Assembly: GCA_020630975.1 (NCBI GenBank)
Contig: JAHDID010000016.1
Location: 1 to 54,619 of the forward strand
Direction: 5' to 3'
Source of the DNA: Verrucomicrobiota bacterium
Lineage (GTDB): Bacteria > Verrucomicrobiota > Verrucomicrobiia > Verrucomicrobiales > DEV007
Length of the DNA: 54,619 nt
A program made the position numbers and the translations under genes. The notes under the pieces are model-generated. The model was not told where the DNA came from. It searched no databases and saw nothing but the letters and a program-made list of their open reading frames with translations. Position 1 is the stretch's first letter, and each line of letters begins with the position of its first letter. Positions 8,126-18,073 of this stretch are shown one piece after another.

Positions 8126-11100
8126 CTAATCCTTGATTGCCTTCAACACTGCAGAGGCTATCTGCTTAGCTGCATCAGGCGTGTATCCACTGTGCGCCCA
8201 AGCGACTTTACCGTCGCGACCTATGACTACCGTGTGTGGGATGCCCTCTACACCAAATAAGCGCCCGACCTTCTGCGTTTGATCCAAGGCGACCGGCATC
8301 TCCCATCCACGCGCCTCTAGGAACTGCTGAACTTCATCAGCACTTTGCCCCTGGTTAACACCCAAGAAAATGACGTCATCACTCGAAAAAGCTGCCATCT
8401 CGGCAATCAATTCGGCAAGCGACCGGATACAAGGACCACACCACGTCGCCCAGAAGTCCAGAACAACCACTTTCCCTAAGTTTTGCCCCAACTCAAACTC
8501 TCCACTATCACCAAGCATAGGCAATTTAAAGTCAGCAGCTTTCTTACCTAGCAAGCTCCCAGCCGCGGCGCCGCCATCGCCACTAGGTAGATCAGGAGCA
8601 GGAGCATATAGCATCTGCCAATCTCTTCCACTAGTCGCGAAGGAATCAGTTGGCCGCATTGCCATAGTGCGAATCGAATACACATCATCCCATGGTATTT
8701 GGCACTTACCGAGACGAGGGTGCGTTCCTGTGATGGCTTTCGACCCGAATTTATCAACATCTAAGAATAACCGACCACCATTTACCAGCTGAAACCAATA
8801 GTTCGGCGTGCCTAGTACCCCGCCAAACTCCGTCTGTAGCGTCTTTGCGATCAGGGCCTGATTATCATCAGTATTTCTGCTATAGAGTATCATGGCGCTG
8901 GCATCGTAAACCACATTGGCACCGCCCTGAAAAAACACTCCGTGACTCGACAGCTCGGACTTGGCCTGCGCACTATTAGAAAAGACTCGACTGGCCAAAC
9001 AATAGGCTACCGTCTCCATCGCATAGCCCAAATCAGACGTGGTTTGCATTGTAGCTAGCCCCTTATCACCTCCAGGTTTCGCTAATTCGACCTCAGAGTC
9101 TTTGGTATCGGGATCCGGCTTTTCTAGCCATACTACGGCCTTCACTCTCTCTTTAGGCAACACGACATCCTCCATACCATACCGAAAGCGATAATGCTCT
9201 GTGGTCGACGCCTCTATCTCCCCCCGTAAAACATCGCCATTTTGAGCAATCAATAAATGACTGGGTAGATCATCACGAAGAAAACGTGGAATGCTCAATA
9301 CCTGCGAACGAACCTCAGCACTCACGGTAGGCAACCCGGGGCTCCCTGGTGGCGAATAGGCCGAAAAGTCTGTAAGCGAAAAATCGCTGACACTATTCCC
9401 CCATAAACTCGCCGGTTCGAAGTAGACTCCCGCTCCGGTTTTCTTTCGTGGGTCTATGGGGAACTGGCAAACCGTCATTCCATCAATCAGGAATACGATT
9501 TTCTTATCCTGAATCAAAAACTTCATCTTAACCGCCCTACCATTCTCGACCTTTATATTGTGATTTCGTTCCATCTGACCTTCCGAAGACTCAACCCCAG
9601 AGTAAACCTGACTTCCCCAATGTCCGATCAAGTAATTGGTCGACTTTTCGGGAGCTCCACCATCGGAGTTAAAACGCACTCGGAGTGTCCCCCTATTCAT
9701 CGAAAAAGCTATCTCACGCGCACGCATCATAGATCCATGCCCAAACACACTACCGGGCTTCAAATCAAGCTTACCTTCAGATGGCGTAGCCCGGCCTTTC
9801 ACCAATTCCCAATCAGAACCTCTAAAGCCACTAAGGTTCAGCTGGGAATCTACACCAAACTGCACAGCTCGGATATCGCCGGCATCGAAATAATCCAACT
9901 CGGTTATACCAGATTTCACACTCACACCAGACTTATCAATAGTACTGATGCGTGCTGGCAATATATCACCATACTGGGTGTAAAGCAGGGCTTCCGCTGG
10001 TTCTGACGGATCATGATCCTTAGAAAAAGCTCGATTGAATGTTGCACCGACTTTCGAACCGATCGTAACTGACCGCTCACTACCGACAAACCTCCACCGT
10101 GGCAGACCTGTAGATGATGGTTCCAGCCTACCTCGCATCGTATGTCCTGAAAATTGAAGCGTATCCATCTTGTCGATTGTCAGCTCCGGCTCCGGCGTTC
10201 CATCATTCAAAATCTGCCTAATCGACGCAAGACTAGCAGTGATAGGCGCCGCAGCAGCACGAGTCTTCAGTGTCATCCGGTCAGCCTGTATCTCGATAAT
10301 CTCTCCTTTCACCAGCGTTCCATCGCTCCAGATTACCTGCATCTCCGCTGGCTGAGGATCGGATTGCTCACCAGAGAAGATTAGCGACTCTATCTGGTCT
10401 AGCCCGACAGTCTCGTTACCTATTGAGATGCCTTCGGCTGAGTTACCGATAGCGGTCGTCGCCAATACCCGTCCATCCAGCAGCTCAATATAAGATTCTT
10501 CAGCATCGACTTCGCGAGACATAGGTATCTGCCCATCCCACTCACTTACACACAGGTGCTTCAGAGTCAGGTCTCGACCTCTATTTTTCAGCAAAATACC
10601 AGCTACGTTATCAGTTTCCCCGGTATCTTCGGGCATGTCCCAGACTGTCAATACTTCTCCGTTTGAGGATACCACAGATACCTGCCTTGCCACTAGATCC
10701 CAGTACAGTTGTAAAGACAACTCTCGATCTTCGCGCCCCAGTTTCAAGACCGACTGAAACTGGTTACCCTTTTTTAGCACTACTTCGTCATCCCAAGTCT
10801 CTATACTGAGCCGCCTACGATTGCCTGGAAGCAATGCCAATTGAAATTCCGGAACATCCTGAGAGGTGATACAAAAATCGACCACCACACGATCAGGAAT
10901 TTCCAAATCCAAGTTTGCCTGACTGTTCCAATACGGTAGCTTCATCCCCCCGTTAGCCACGGTCACGATGGGCAAAGGCGCAGGTGAACCCACTGAGTTT
11001 TTTGGCGACTTCTTCTGACTTTTTTTCACCGCCCAATCCGCCTCGCCATTCGGACCATGATAGCGCAGATTTCCACCGCTTAGCCTGCGGGCATACAATA

Positions 11101-12337
11101 ACTCAGACCGTTTCAAATCCACTCTACCATGCCGACTACTCTTGATTGCCACACTTGTCTCGCTAATTAACTCGATGTCGCCATACAAATGACTACCGTC
11201 GCGCATAACAAAACGAAATGAATCAGGCGCTCGGACCTGATCCACCGGAAAATCAATCCTACGCAAAACATCCCACTTCACAGTGATAGGATCAGATATA
11301 TCAGGTGTCCGCCATGTCACATGGTCTGCTGTCGCTGCCTCTACGGCACCCAACAGGCTCTCCCCATTATTCCAACGGATGGTACTAACAGGCGAGCCAT
11401 CGAATGCCTGGACAGCTCCCTGGTATTGAAGCCATTTTTCCTTAAAGTCACCGCTTAACAATAAAACCGCCTTAGTTTGCCAAAACCTTACCAACTCATC
11501 GTTAGCTGGCCTAGCAAATTTCGTCCTAGCACCTATCCGCCCCTGCTTGACTTTTCTTCTGAGCTGAGCATCCGTCAGGGAGTTTATCAACTCCGCTCCA
11601 ATTTCCGTCTCTGCGACCACATGCTGATCAACCAACGCCTTCGCCAGAGCGTCTAGTTGCTTAGTTATCTCTTCTGGCAGCCTAAGCACTTGTGACATGT
11701 CATAGACCGCGGCTGTTAAAGCAGCATCCATCGGTTTCCGACCTTCTGCCACCCAAGTCTTTAGAAGGTTGTCCGTCTTCTTGCGCAGCTCCACACTATC
11801 CGCTTCCAGTGCCTTCTGCCATTGCGCATCGCGTTCCTCACCTAGAACATTCTTGACGGCGTCCTTCCACTGCGAACGCTTATCGGGCGGCATCCAACCC
11901 TGTACGGTAAACCGCCCCACTAATTCACTAGCTTCAATCTCGTTCACCACAGAAACTCGTGCCTTGTCGCTTCTGTGCATTTTGGCGACCAGTGGCCTGA
12001 CGCTAGCCACGATGCATGGCTGCCAGTCCTTTGCAGCAGCACCTATTACTTTCTCAGCGGCCCGTTTTAATTCCTCAGACTCACTAGGCTCCAGTGCAAC
12101 AGAACTCCCAATCCCCTTGACCACTGTATCCATATACCTAGTCAAGAATTTCACTTGCTGGCGCTCAGCTCTACTTGCCATTTTCTTCAGCGCGACCTCC
12201 ACACTTGGACCGAGAGGCTCTTTCAGATCGGACCGAACCGAAAACGGGCTTTGGCTATAGCCGATACCTACTATACATAAGAGTAACAACGATACTACGA
12301 GAGTCCCACTCGTAAGTTTAGTTCTCGCCGGCATCAT
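8126..12337 (-). CDS. Giant secreted protein with seven short beta modules and a C-terminal thioredoxin domain
   Basis: The 1403-residue protein has a signal peptide (about 1-29) and a helical N-terminal region (about 35-300) related to that of the gene just upstream. It then has at least seven copies of a ~40-residue beta unit with the pattern [N/D]G-x-x-L-x-G-x-[I/V], near residues 322, 379, 620, 671, 789, 1033 and 1186. Two jelly-roll-like stretches (about 470-600 and 835-990) resemble concanavalin-type folds. The C terminus (about 1255-1403) is a TlpA-like thioredoxin with FWATWC-GPC (C1300, C1303) and cis-Pro 1367. It is therefore probably a periplasmic or surface disulfide/thiol protein. 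Its ATG overlaps the upstream stop by 4 bp (ATGA), so translation is likely coupled. Confidence 0.85.
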   Translation of the reverse strand: MMPARTKLTSGTLVVSLLLLCIVGIGYSQSPFSVRSDLKEPLGPSVEVALKKMASRAERQQVKFLTRYMDTVVKGIGSSVALEPSESEELKRAAEKVIGAAAKDWQPCIVASVRPLVAKMHRSDKARVSVVNEIEASELVGRFTVQGWMPPDKRSQWKDAVKNVLGEERDAQWQKALEADSVELRKKTDNLLKTWVAEGRKPMDAALTAAVYDMSQVLRLPEEITKQLDALAKALVDQHVVAETEIGAELINSLTDAQLRRKVKQGRIGARTKFARPANDELVRFWQTKAVLLLSGDFKEKWLQYQGAVQAFDGSPVSTIRWNNGESLLGAVEAATADHVTWRTPDISDPITVKWDVLRRIDFPVDQVRAPDSFRFVMRDGSHLYGDIELISETSVAIKSSRHGRVDLKRSELLYARRLSGGNLRYHGPNGEADWAVKKSQKKSPKNSVGSPAPLPIVTVANGGMKLPYWNSQANLDLEIPDRVVVDFCITSQDVPEFQLALLPGNRRRLSIETWDDEVVLKKGNQFQSVLKLGREDRELSLQLYWDLVARQVSVVSSNGEVLTVWDMPEDTGETDNVAGILLKNRGRDLTLKHLCVSEWDGQIPMSREVDAEESYIELLDGRVLATTAIGNSAEGISIGNETVGLDQIESLIFSGEQSDPQPAEMQVIWSDGTLVKGEIIEIQADRMTLKTRAAAAPITASLASIRQILNDGTPEPELTIDKMDTLQFSGHTMRGRLEPSSTGLPRWRFVGSERSVTIGSKVGATFNRAFSKDHDPSEPAEALLYTQYGDILPARISTIDKSGVSVKSGITELDYFDAGDIRAVQFGVDSQLNLSGFRGSDWELVKGRATPSEGKLDLKPGSVFGHGSMMRAREIAFSMNRGTLRVRFNSDGGAPEKSTNYLIGHWGSQVYSGVESSEGQMERNHNIKVENGRAVKMKFLIQDKKIVFLIDGMTVCQFPIDPRKKTGAGVYFEPASLWGNSVSDFSLTDFSAYSPPGSPGLPTVSAEVRSQVLSIPRFLRDDLPSHLLIAQNGDVLRGEIEASTTEHYRFRYGMEDVVLPKERVKAVVWLEKPDPDTKDSEVELAKPGGDKGLATMQTTSDLGYAMETVAYCLASRVFSNSAQAKSELSSHGVFFQGGANVVYDASAMILYSRNTDDNQALIAKTLQTEFGGVLGTPNYWFQLVNGGRLFLDVDKFGSKAITGTHPRLGKCQIPWDDVYSIRTMAMRPTDSFATSGRDWQMLYAPAPDLPSGDGGAAAGSLLGKKAADFKLPMLGDSGEFELGQNLGKVVVLDFWATWCGPCIRSLAELIAEMAAFSSDDVIFLGVNQGQSADEVQQFLEARGWEMPVALDQTQKVGRLFGVEGIPHTVVIGRDGKVAWAHSGYTPDAAKQIASAVLKAIKD

Positions 12338-14709
12338 TTCGCCACCCTCCTATCGTGATTATCCTTCACCCCACTCCAGTAGTGCCAGGCACTGTCTCCT
12401 TTCCAAAGCTTCCACTGCTTCTCTGATAGGATGGCTTTAGCCTCTGCCTCGGGCACACCTGCCACAGGGATAGTCACCGCATAGTTTCGATAATACCAAG
12501 AGTCTGAAAAATAGTTTCGAATATCCACCCGATAGTCTTGTACGATCTCCGCCACATAGGGCTCTAGCTGCTCCCATTGACCACTATTGATGGAGTATCG
12601 CCTATCAAACTCAGCCATCACAAATACTGCCAACGCCTCGTCCGAGAATGCAGCACGCGCATCGGTCTCCACTTTCCAGGCAGCCTGTTGCGCCTCTGTC
12701 ATCTCCGTTTGTACAGCAGCTTTCCAGACACCTTGCTTAAGAGCGCCATCATTGAGGATGCGCCTTCTATTCGTGTTATTAAAACTTAGCTTATCCAAAC
12801 GTCTCGGCAGCTGCTGCACATCTATTTCGCCGATATGGGAGCGAACATCCTTAGCCCACTGATTCTTGCGCTCTTCTATCACTCTCTCAGAGGCTCCACG
12901 AGCGGCTGTTTCTAGTCTAGAGATGACATCATCAGAGAGCTCTGCGACGCGACCTGCATCATCGACCAATAACAGCATATTCTTTAATACCATGGCTCGC
13001 TCAGCCTTTGTCTTTTGATAAAGATAGTCAGATACTATATGTTCCACAGCCTCTGGCTCAGGATACCTTAGCGATGTAGCACCCTGAATTTCCTGAGGGA
13101 TAAACTTGAGTTTAGCAGCGGTCATTTCCTGAGCCTGCCGCCAGTTCTCCAGCTGCTTTTTATCTAGATATTTTTCTAGATCAGCCTGCTTCACATCCTT
13201 AGCCGCTGCGAAAAACAACCGCACCTGACAGTCCCAATATTGATGGCGTTCTGTTGGAAACAACTGCGTTTGCTCCTTCACGACCTGCTTTGCTAGGGGT
13301 AATAAATTTTCCCGCTGACTATCAGTGAAGGCGACGTGCCTGTCTAGTTCTGCCAGCATCATCATCCCCACAGCCAACTCTCGACGTGCCTTGCGGTCCG
13401 CGTGAGATGACTTGTAGATCTGAAGTTCCTCCGGAGTAAAAATATTCACCCAACTCTTTTTCCAGACAGGATCATTGTTTAGCAGGTTGCTTTCATCGAA
13501 TCTAAAGTAGTAAGTGCGTTTCGACTTTTTATACTCTTCTATCCGCTCACGGATCGCCCCAACCCTCTCATTTTTGATCTGCTGTAGGGCGGTTTCTCGC
13601 CAGACCGCTTCGGCACGCTCGATTGTCTCCTTCACTTCTTGATCTAGCGCTTTAGCTCGCTCAGATGGCAGAGAATTCACAGCCAAGAGATCGGTGACTT
13701 CTTGTTCCATCTGTTTTTTCGAGATTGCCTGAAACTGAATGAAAGACGGTTGCAGAAATTTGAGCCAGTCTTTCTCTAGGAGCTCCCTAGTAGCCTCTCT
13801 CTCTTGTTTAAATTTAGCCATTTCATCGGGCTGTAAGACCTTTCGAAGAGTGCTCAACCACTGCTGAGCGGACAGCGGATCCGTATCAAGTTTTGTTGTA
13901 TTGTAGATCTTATTCCTCTTTATATAGTCAGCACGGCGTTCATCGGTCAAAAAGGTCAATACCTCTTCTGCACGTCTCCGCTCATCTAGGCAAATGCGTT
14001 CGATAGTAGCGCTCGAACTGGCTGAAAGTTGCTCAATTTCCTCCATATCCAGATCGAGTATTTGGCTCATTTCCTCGATCTCGCTTTTCATGAGATCGCT
14101 GGCCCATTTGCGGTAGGTGGTCTCCCAAGGATCGAGTAAAAGCTTTATCTCTTTTGTCTTCGTCTCGCGAAGAGTTCCGACATACTCACCCCAAATGGCA
14201 TACTGGACAGCTGAGAGATGCGTCTCGAGTGCTGCCTGCCATAGTGGCTGGTCTTCCGGTAGGGTACAGCCCAATACCTGCCGATTAAGAGCAATAGACT
14301 GCACTGACCACCCGTCGATAAAAGAAACCAACTGGTCGACCTCAGCCGCTGATAGTTTTTTTTGAGGTTCTTTCACCAGTCGTACGCGATTGGTCTCAGT
14401 CACCGATTGAGCGAATGGTTTCATAGCCTCGTCGACAGCCTGGTCAGCCGCTTTCTTTAGATCGGCCTTTTTCTCAGGGTCAGTCAGATCCGTCTTCTCC
14501 ACCAGCATATCGAGGCGAGCCGTCATATGGGACGACAAATTTGCCCGCCGCAGCGGCACTATCTTTTTGGTAAACTCAGCCAACGCAGCCTCCACTGTCG
14601 GATGCAGAGGCTGTTTAGCACGCACCCACCAAGGCTCGCGAGCAGACTGCTGCTCAGCGATAGCCGAACTGAGCCAGACAATCGATAGAATCCAAGCGAC
14701 AAACTTCAT
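12334..14709 (-). CDS. Large secreted helical repeat protein
   Basis: The 791-residue protein has a clear signal peptide (MKFVAWILSIVWLSSAIAEQ) and is then almost wholly charged alpha-helix. It is built from several diverged modules of roughly 150-180 residues. A recurring block reads LAELDRHVAFTDSQRENLLPL and, again near residue 700, VMAEFDRRYSINSGQWEQLEP. Modules end in a short 'L-x-x-x-Q-x-x-x-W' turn (LDKKQLENWRQ, LSEKQWKLWKG). The LT-x-x-Q-like core resembles periplasmic sensor/adaptor helices, but I do not assign a family. Its first ~170 residues align with those of the downstream 1403-residue protein (shared LxPxVExAL and LKxAA). It sits 9 bp after the DUF4175-like gene. Confidence 0.8.
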   Translation of the reverse strand: MKFVAWILSIVWLSSAIAEQQSAREPWWVRAKQPLHPTVEAALAEFTKKIVPLRRANLSSHMTARLDMLVEKTDLTDPEKKADLKKAADQAVDEAMKPFAQSVTETNRVRLVKEPQKKLSAAEVDQLVSFIDGWSVQSIALNRQVLGCTLPEDQPLWQAALETHLSAVQYAIWGEYVGTLRETKTKEIKLLLDPWETTYRKWASDLMKSEIEEMSQILDLDMEEIEQLSASSSATIERICLDERRRAEEVLTFLTDERRADYIKRNKIYNTTKLDTDPLSAQQWLSTLRKVLQPDEMAKFKQEREATRELLEKDWLKFLQPSFIQFQAISKKQMEQEVTDLLAVNSLPSERAKALDQEVKETIERAEAVWRETALQQIKNERVGAIRERIEEYKKSKRTYYFRFDESNLLNNDPVWKKSWVNIFTPEELQIYKSSHADRKARRELAVGMMMLAELDRHVAFTDSQRENLLPLAKQVVKEQTQLFPTERHQYWDCQVRLFFAAAKDVKQADLEKYLDKKQLENWRQAQEMTAAKLKFIPQEIQGATSLRYPEPEAVEHIVSDYLYQKTKAERAMVLKNMLLLVDDAGRVAELSDDVISRLETAARGASERVIEERKNQWAKDVRSHIGEIDVQQLPRRLDKLSFNNTNRRRILNDGALKQGVWKAAVQTEMTEAQQAAWKVETDARAAFSDEALAVFVMAEFDRRYSINSGQWEQLEPYVAEIVQDYRVDIRNYFSDSWYYRNYAVTIPVAGVPEAEAKAILSEKQWKLWKGDSAWHYWSGVKDNHDRRVAK

Positions 14710-14718
14710 ACCAAACGT

Positions 14719-17700
14719 CTAGGGGGCATCACGGGTTGCCTCCAAGTTATTAAAATAGGCATCCAGACCACGGCTAAACTCGGCTGGAAACTCGCTCCCT
14801 GCACGCCCCGTCCCTCCATCCACTGATCGCAGAGGCATAGGGGATAGCGTATCCGATCCTGGTCCGATATCGGCCAATGCCGCGAGAGATGCCGTCTCTG
14901 CTGTGCCGCCGCCGCCAGGCGATCCACCACCACCACCTCCGCCGCCGCCACGCTTGGCCTGCAGCAATAGCTCGATCGCCTCCGTCTCAGCCGCGATGGC
15001 AGGATCGCCAGTGTCAGGAGACTCTAGGATAGCCTGCGCCTCTATCATCACAGATGACACCGTAGCAAGTAGGCTCAACTCCTTAGCAAATTTCTGCTTC
15101 CCCAGTGGTATAGCCTGGATGTCCGATATAGCAGACTCGATATGCTCGATGATATCGCCTTGCTTAGTACTCAGCGCCCCCGCACGAGCGGTATACTTTT
15201 CCCCCTTCAGTGCGGGCTTTGTATTCTCCAGCTCTCTAGTCTCATCGCGGAGTTGCATCTCATCATGCAAAGCTTGTACTACCTTTAATACGATCTCCGG
15301 AGGCAGACTGTCGCCACTGCAGCTAGAGCAGGACTTACAATTACTAGCGGCTACCAATTCTTCCGCCCAGCGATCTAGGGTATCTGCCCAATACTCACAT
15401 CCGATCATGCCCTGCCCAGTCAGATTAGCAGGCACCTTTTCACTACCACGTGCCAGGGCCGCGACGATCTGCATATCCTGCATCTCATCGAGTATATTTT
15501 TGTAGCGAGCGTCCTGTTTCCGGTGGAAATACGCCCGCAGATCCCCCTGGATCACCCGCACGATTTCGCTTTGAGCTTTACCCTTTTGCTCGATCTCATC
15601 TGCAGCAGGGACCTCGGCACTTTTTATCCCAAAAGAGGTCAGAGTATTTCGACCGATATCCTTAGCAAGGCCCATCTGCTCACGCGACGCCAGTTTCAGG
15701 CGTTTCACAAAGGTGCTAGTCTCCAGACTCGCTAGTATCTCGCTGAGCTGGTCGGCGACTGCAGCGAACTCAGCTAACAAATCGTGCTGATCTGCTAGCG
15801 CTTGGTCCATCGTCTCCTGGGCTGGAGACTCTGCTGGTCGAGGAGCCTCCTCGCTATCACTCTCCTGCCCCGGCGCAGCCGCCATCTGAGTAGTCGGCAG
15901 TTTCAGTTTACCTCCCCCCGGGGGCTTAGGACCGCTAGGCTTCGCTTCCGGAGTCTCCATATAGCCGGACTCACGATCCGAGATACTAGGTGCTGCAGGC
16001 TTGGCCCCTGCGGCAAGCTCCTTGTTGGTAGCAGCCTCACCAGCCACAGTTTGACTAGGGCTAGATTTCTGCCCCGTCGCTAGCTGTGGCGACTCCACTC
16101 CGGGAGCTGCAGCAGCTCGCTTTAGTTGATCTGCCACACTAGGCATCCGGTTGGCAGCGATGTCCTGCAGGGTCTGCAGCATAGTCGCCCATGACTCCAG
16201 TCGCTCTGCGTCGAATTCATCATTCTTGGTCGCTTGCTCGACTAGATTTCTGCCCGATCGAGTCAACCCATTCATCCGAGCTGCCTGAGCGACCTCTGCG
16301 GCAGCCTGCTGAGACACACGTCGGCGGTTTTCCGGGCGATCTAGGTCGAGAGCCGACAAAACTCGTAGCTCCTTATTTGTCTGATACAGGAGTTGCTCGC
16401 GCTCATAGCTCTCCTTAGCGCTACTCAGCCACTTGCTGAACTGATCAGTCAGCCACAGCGCGTGCTCGGTCTTATCGACGATCTGCAGGACAAAAGTCGA
16501 CGACCGAGAGCGCTCGCGCGCTGGTAGATAGTCCTCAGCCCACAAGCGCACCTCCAGCGTCTGCGGGCTGATGCCTTCCCGACTGGCACAAAAGGTCGCT
16601 CGCGTATCGATCTGTTTCATCTTCGGTGCGCCGCTAGCGGCCAGCCTCTCACCACGTATCGGCGTATCGCTATCCGCCTGTATCAGCTCACCCTCCCACT
16701 CCACGCCTATGTTCTTGATGCCGAAGTCATCTTCGGCGTCTATGTCAAAAGTGATCACCTCCGATTCTAGCACTACCAGCTCTTGCGACTCCCGCCGTGC
16801 AGAAATCGTCGGCGCTTCGTCAGCCACAGCGAGTAGCCGTACACTCAAAGGTTCACGCGGGGACAAACCATAGTGATCGGTCCAGGCAAAGCTTTTATCC
16901 ACATCTTCTGTGACCAGCTCATACGGCGTGATGATAGCGTCTCCAGACACCTGCTGCGGCACGCCATCGAGCTCCGCTGCGGATAACTCTCTATCTGTCT
17001 TTGCCTCGAAAGAAACTGCCGCCCCCTCCACCACGCTCACGGTCGTCCCCCGCACCTGCAGCTGAAGCTCCTCCGAGTACTCAAGATAAGCTGGCAGCCG
17101 GAGGCGAACAGCGATATCGGTCAACTCAGGCCGTGTACGAGGCTGCACCAAGATGGATTTCCTCACATCTCCCAGTGCCATACGCATCGCTACGTCGGTC
17201 TTTTGCGGGGGAAAACGAAAGTGATACCCCCCATCCTCAAGCTGAGTGTAGATCCTAGCCTGCTTTGCGATTCGCCCGCTACCTGCTACAGGCGACCATT
17301 GGGTAGAGTCGGCTAGTCTCACCTGCTGCCCAAATGGCTCCGCATACGGCACCACCCTAGCCTCGGGCAAAGACTCCACCCTAGCGAAGGTGAAACGATC
17401 AACCTGCTGCCAGGGAGCAATCCACCGCGCCATCGTATTCCACGCGGCTTCACTGACAAAAATAAAACCAATCACAGCGATACCTAGTACTAAGCCAGCT
17501 GCCCACGACCACTGCAGGTGCCTCGGATCTGGCACCGCCTCGGCCAAGTCTCGATCCTGCACCGCATCCGCAGCCTGCTCGATCGCCGCATCGACTAGTG
17601 TGCTACTCTGGCCCGCCACATCAGATCCCATCCTAGCCAACTCTACGATTCCTAGCAGCTGATCACCCAGCCGAGGTAATTTTCGACGTATCAGACGAGC

Positions 17701-17967
17701 CGCATCCTCGAGCTGTCGCTGTTTCCACACCCAGCGATACCACTTCAGCGGCAGGCCCAATCCCAGCGCCAACGCACCGCAGCCCAAAACCAGCAGCCGG
17801 AGCCAGGCAGGCGTCTCCATTACCCGATCCAGCGCGAAGATAATCAAATAAGATAGAGCTAAACAAAAAATGGCTGCAAGAACTGCCTCGGTCAGCTTGA
17901 TCACACGCACTCGCTTGCGATAATTCGCTAGAGTGGATTCGAGCTGTCGTGGCAACTGAGATTTCAT
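14719..17967 (-). CDS. DUF4175-like large membrane protein
   Basis: The 1082-residue protein has two adjacent transmembrane segments near the N terminus (about 27-47 and 55-72) and a third near 155-172. A large periplasmic beta-rich region follows (about 190-490), with Ig-like units such as DIDAEDDFGIKNIGVEWEG. After this comes a long helical, Gln/Glu-rich part (about 500-960) containing a low-complexity Pro/Ala linker. The C-terminal part has a nine-glycine run. This layout is that of the DUF4175-type proteins found in PVC and alpha-proteobacterial genomes, often next to MoxR/BatA genes. No MoxR, DUF58 or Bat gene is in this window. It is the first gene of a three-gene operon with 9-bp and -4-bp junctions. 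Confidence 0.78.
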   Translation of the reverse strand: MKSQLPRQLESTLANYRKRVRVIKLTEAVLAAIFCLALSYLIIFALDRVMETPAWLRLLVLGCGALALGLGLPLKWYRWVWKQRQLEDAARLIRRKLPRLGDQLLGIVELARMGSDVAGQSSTLVDAAIEQAADAVQDRDLAEAVPDPRHLQWSWAAGLVLGIAVIGFIFVSEAAWNTMARWIAPWQQVDRFTFARVESLPEARVVPYAEPFGQQVRLADSTQWSPVAGSGRIAKQARIYTQLEDGGYHFRFPPQKTDVAMRMALGDVRKSILVQPRTRPELTDIAVRLRLPAYLEYSEELQLQVRGTTVSVVEGAAVSFEAKTDRELSAAELDGVPQQVSGDAIITPYELVTEDVDKSFAWTDHYGLSPREPLSVRLLAVADEAPTISARRESQELVVLESEVITFDIDAEDDFGIKNIGVEWEGELIQADSDTPIRGERLAASGAPKMKQIDTRATFCASREGISPQTLEVRLWAEDYLPARERSRSSTFVLQIVDKTEHALWLTDQFSKWLSSAKESYEREQLLYQTNKELRVLSALDLDRPENRRRVSQQAAAEVAQAARMNGLTRSGRNLVEQATKNDEFDAERLESWATMLQTLQDIAANRMPSVADQLKRAAAAPGVESPQLATGQKSSPSQTVAGEAATNKELAAGAKPAAPSISDRESGYMETPEAKPSGPKPPGGGKLKLPTTQMAAAPGQESDSEEAPRPAESPAQETMDQALADQHDLLAEFAAVADQLSEILASLETSTFVKRLKLASREQMGLAKDIGRNTLTSFGIKSAEVPAADEIEQKGKAQSEIVRVIQGDLRAYFHRKQDARYKNILDEMQDMQIVAALARGSEKVPANLTGQGMIGCEYWADTLDRWAEELVAASNCKSCSSCSGDSLPPEIVLKVVQALHDEMQLRDETRELENTKPALKGEKYTARAGALSTKQGDIIEHIESAISDIQAIPLGKQKFAKELSLLATVSSVMIEAQAILESPDTGDPAIAAETEAIELLLQAKRGGGGGGGGGSPGGGGTAETASLAALADIGPGSDTLSPMPLRSVDGGTGRAGSEFPAEFSRGLDAYFNNLEATRDAP

Positions 17968-18073
17968 ATGGAGAGGACTAGAGACTTCCTGTTATTCAAT
18001 CCGACACCCAGCAGATTAGCCATCTGATCACCACAAAGCACTATTTTTCTGAAGAAATTACGCCCCTACCTAT

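Noticed and set aside
14903-14950. Proline-rich reading frame on the plus strand opposite the nine-glycine run.
   Set aside because: It is the shadow of a coding Gly repeat in the DUF4175-like gene and has no independent support.
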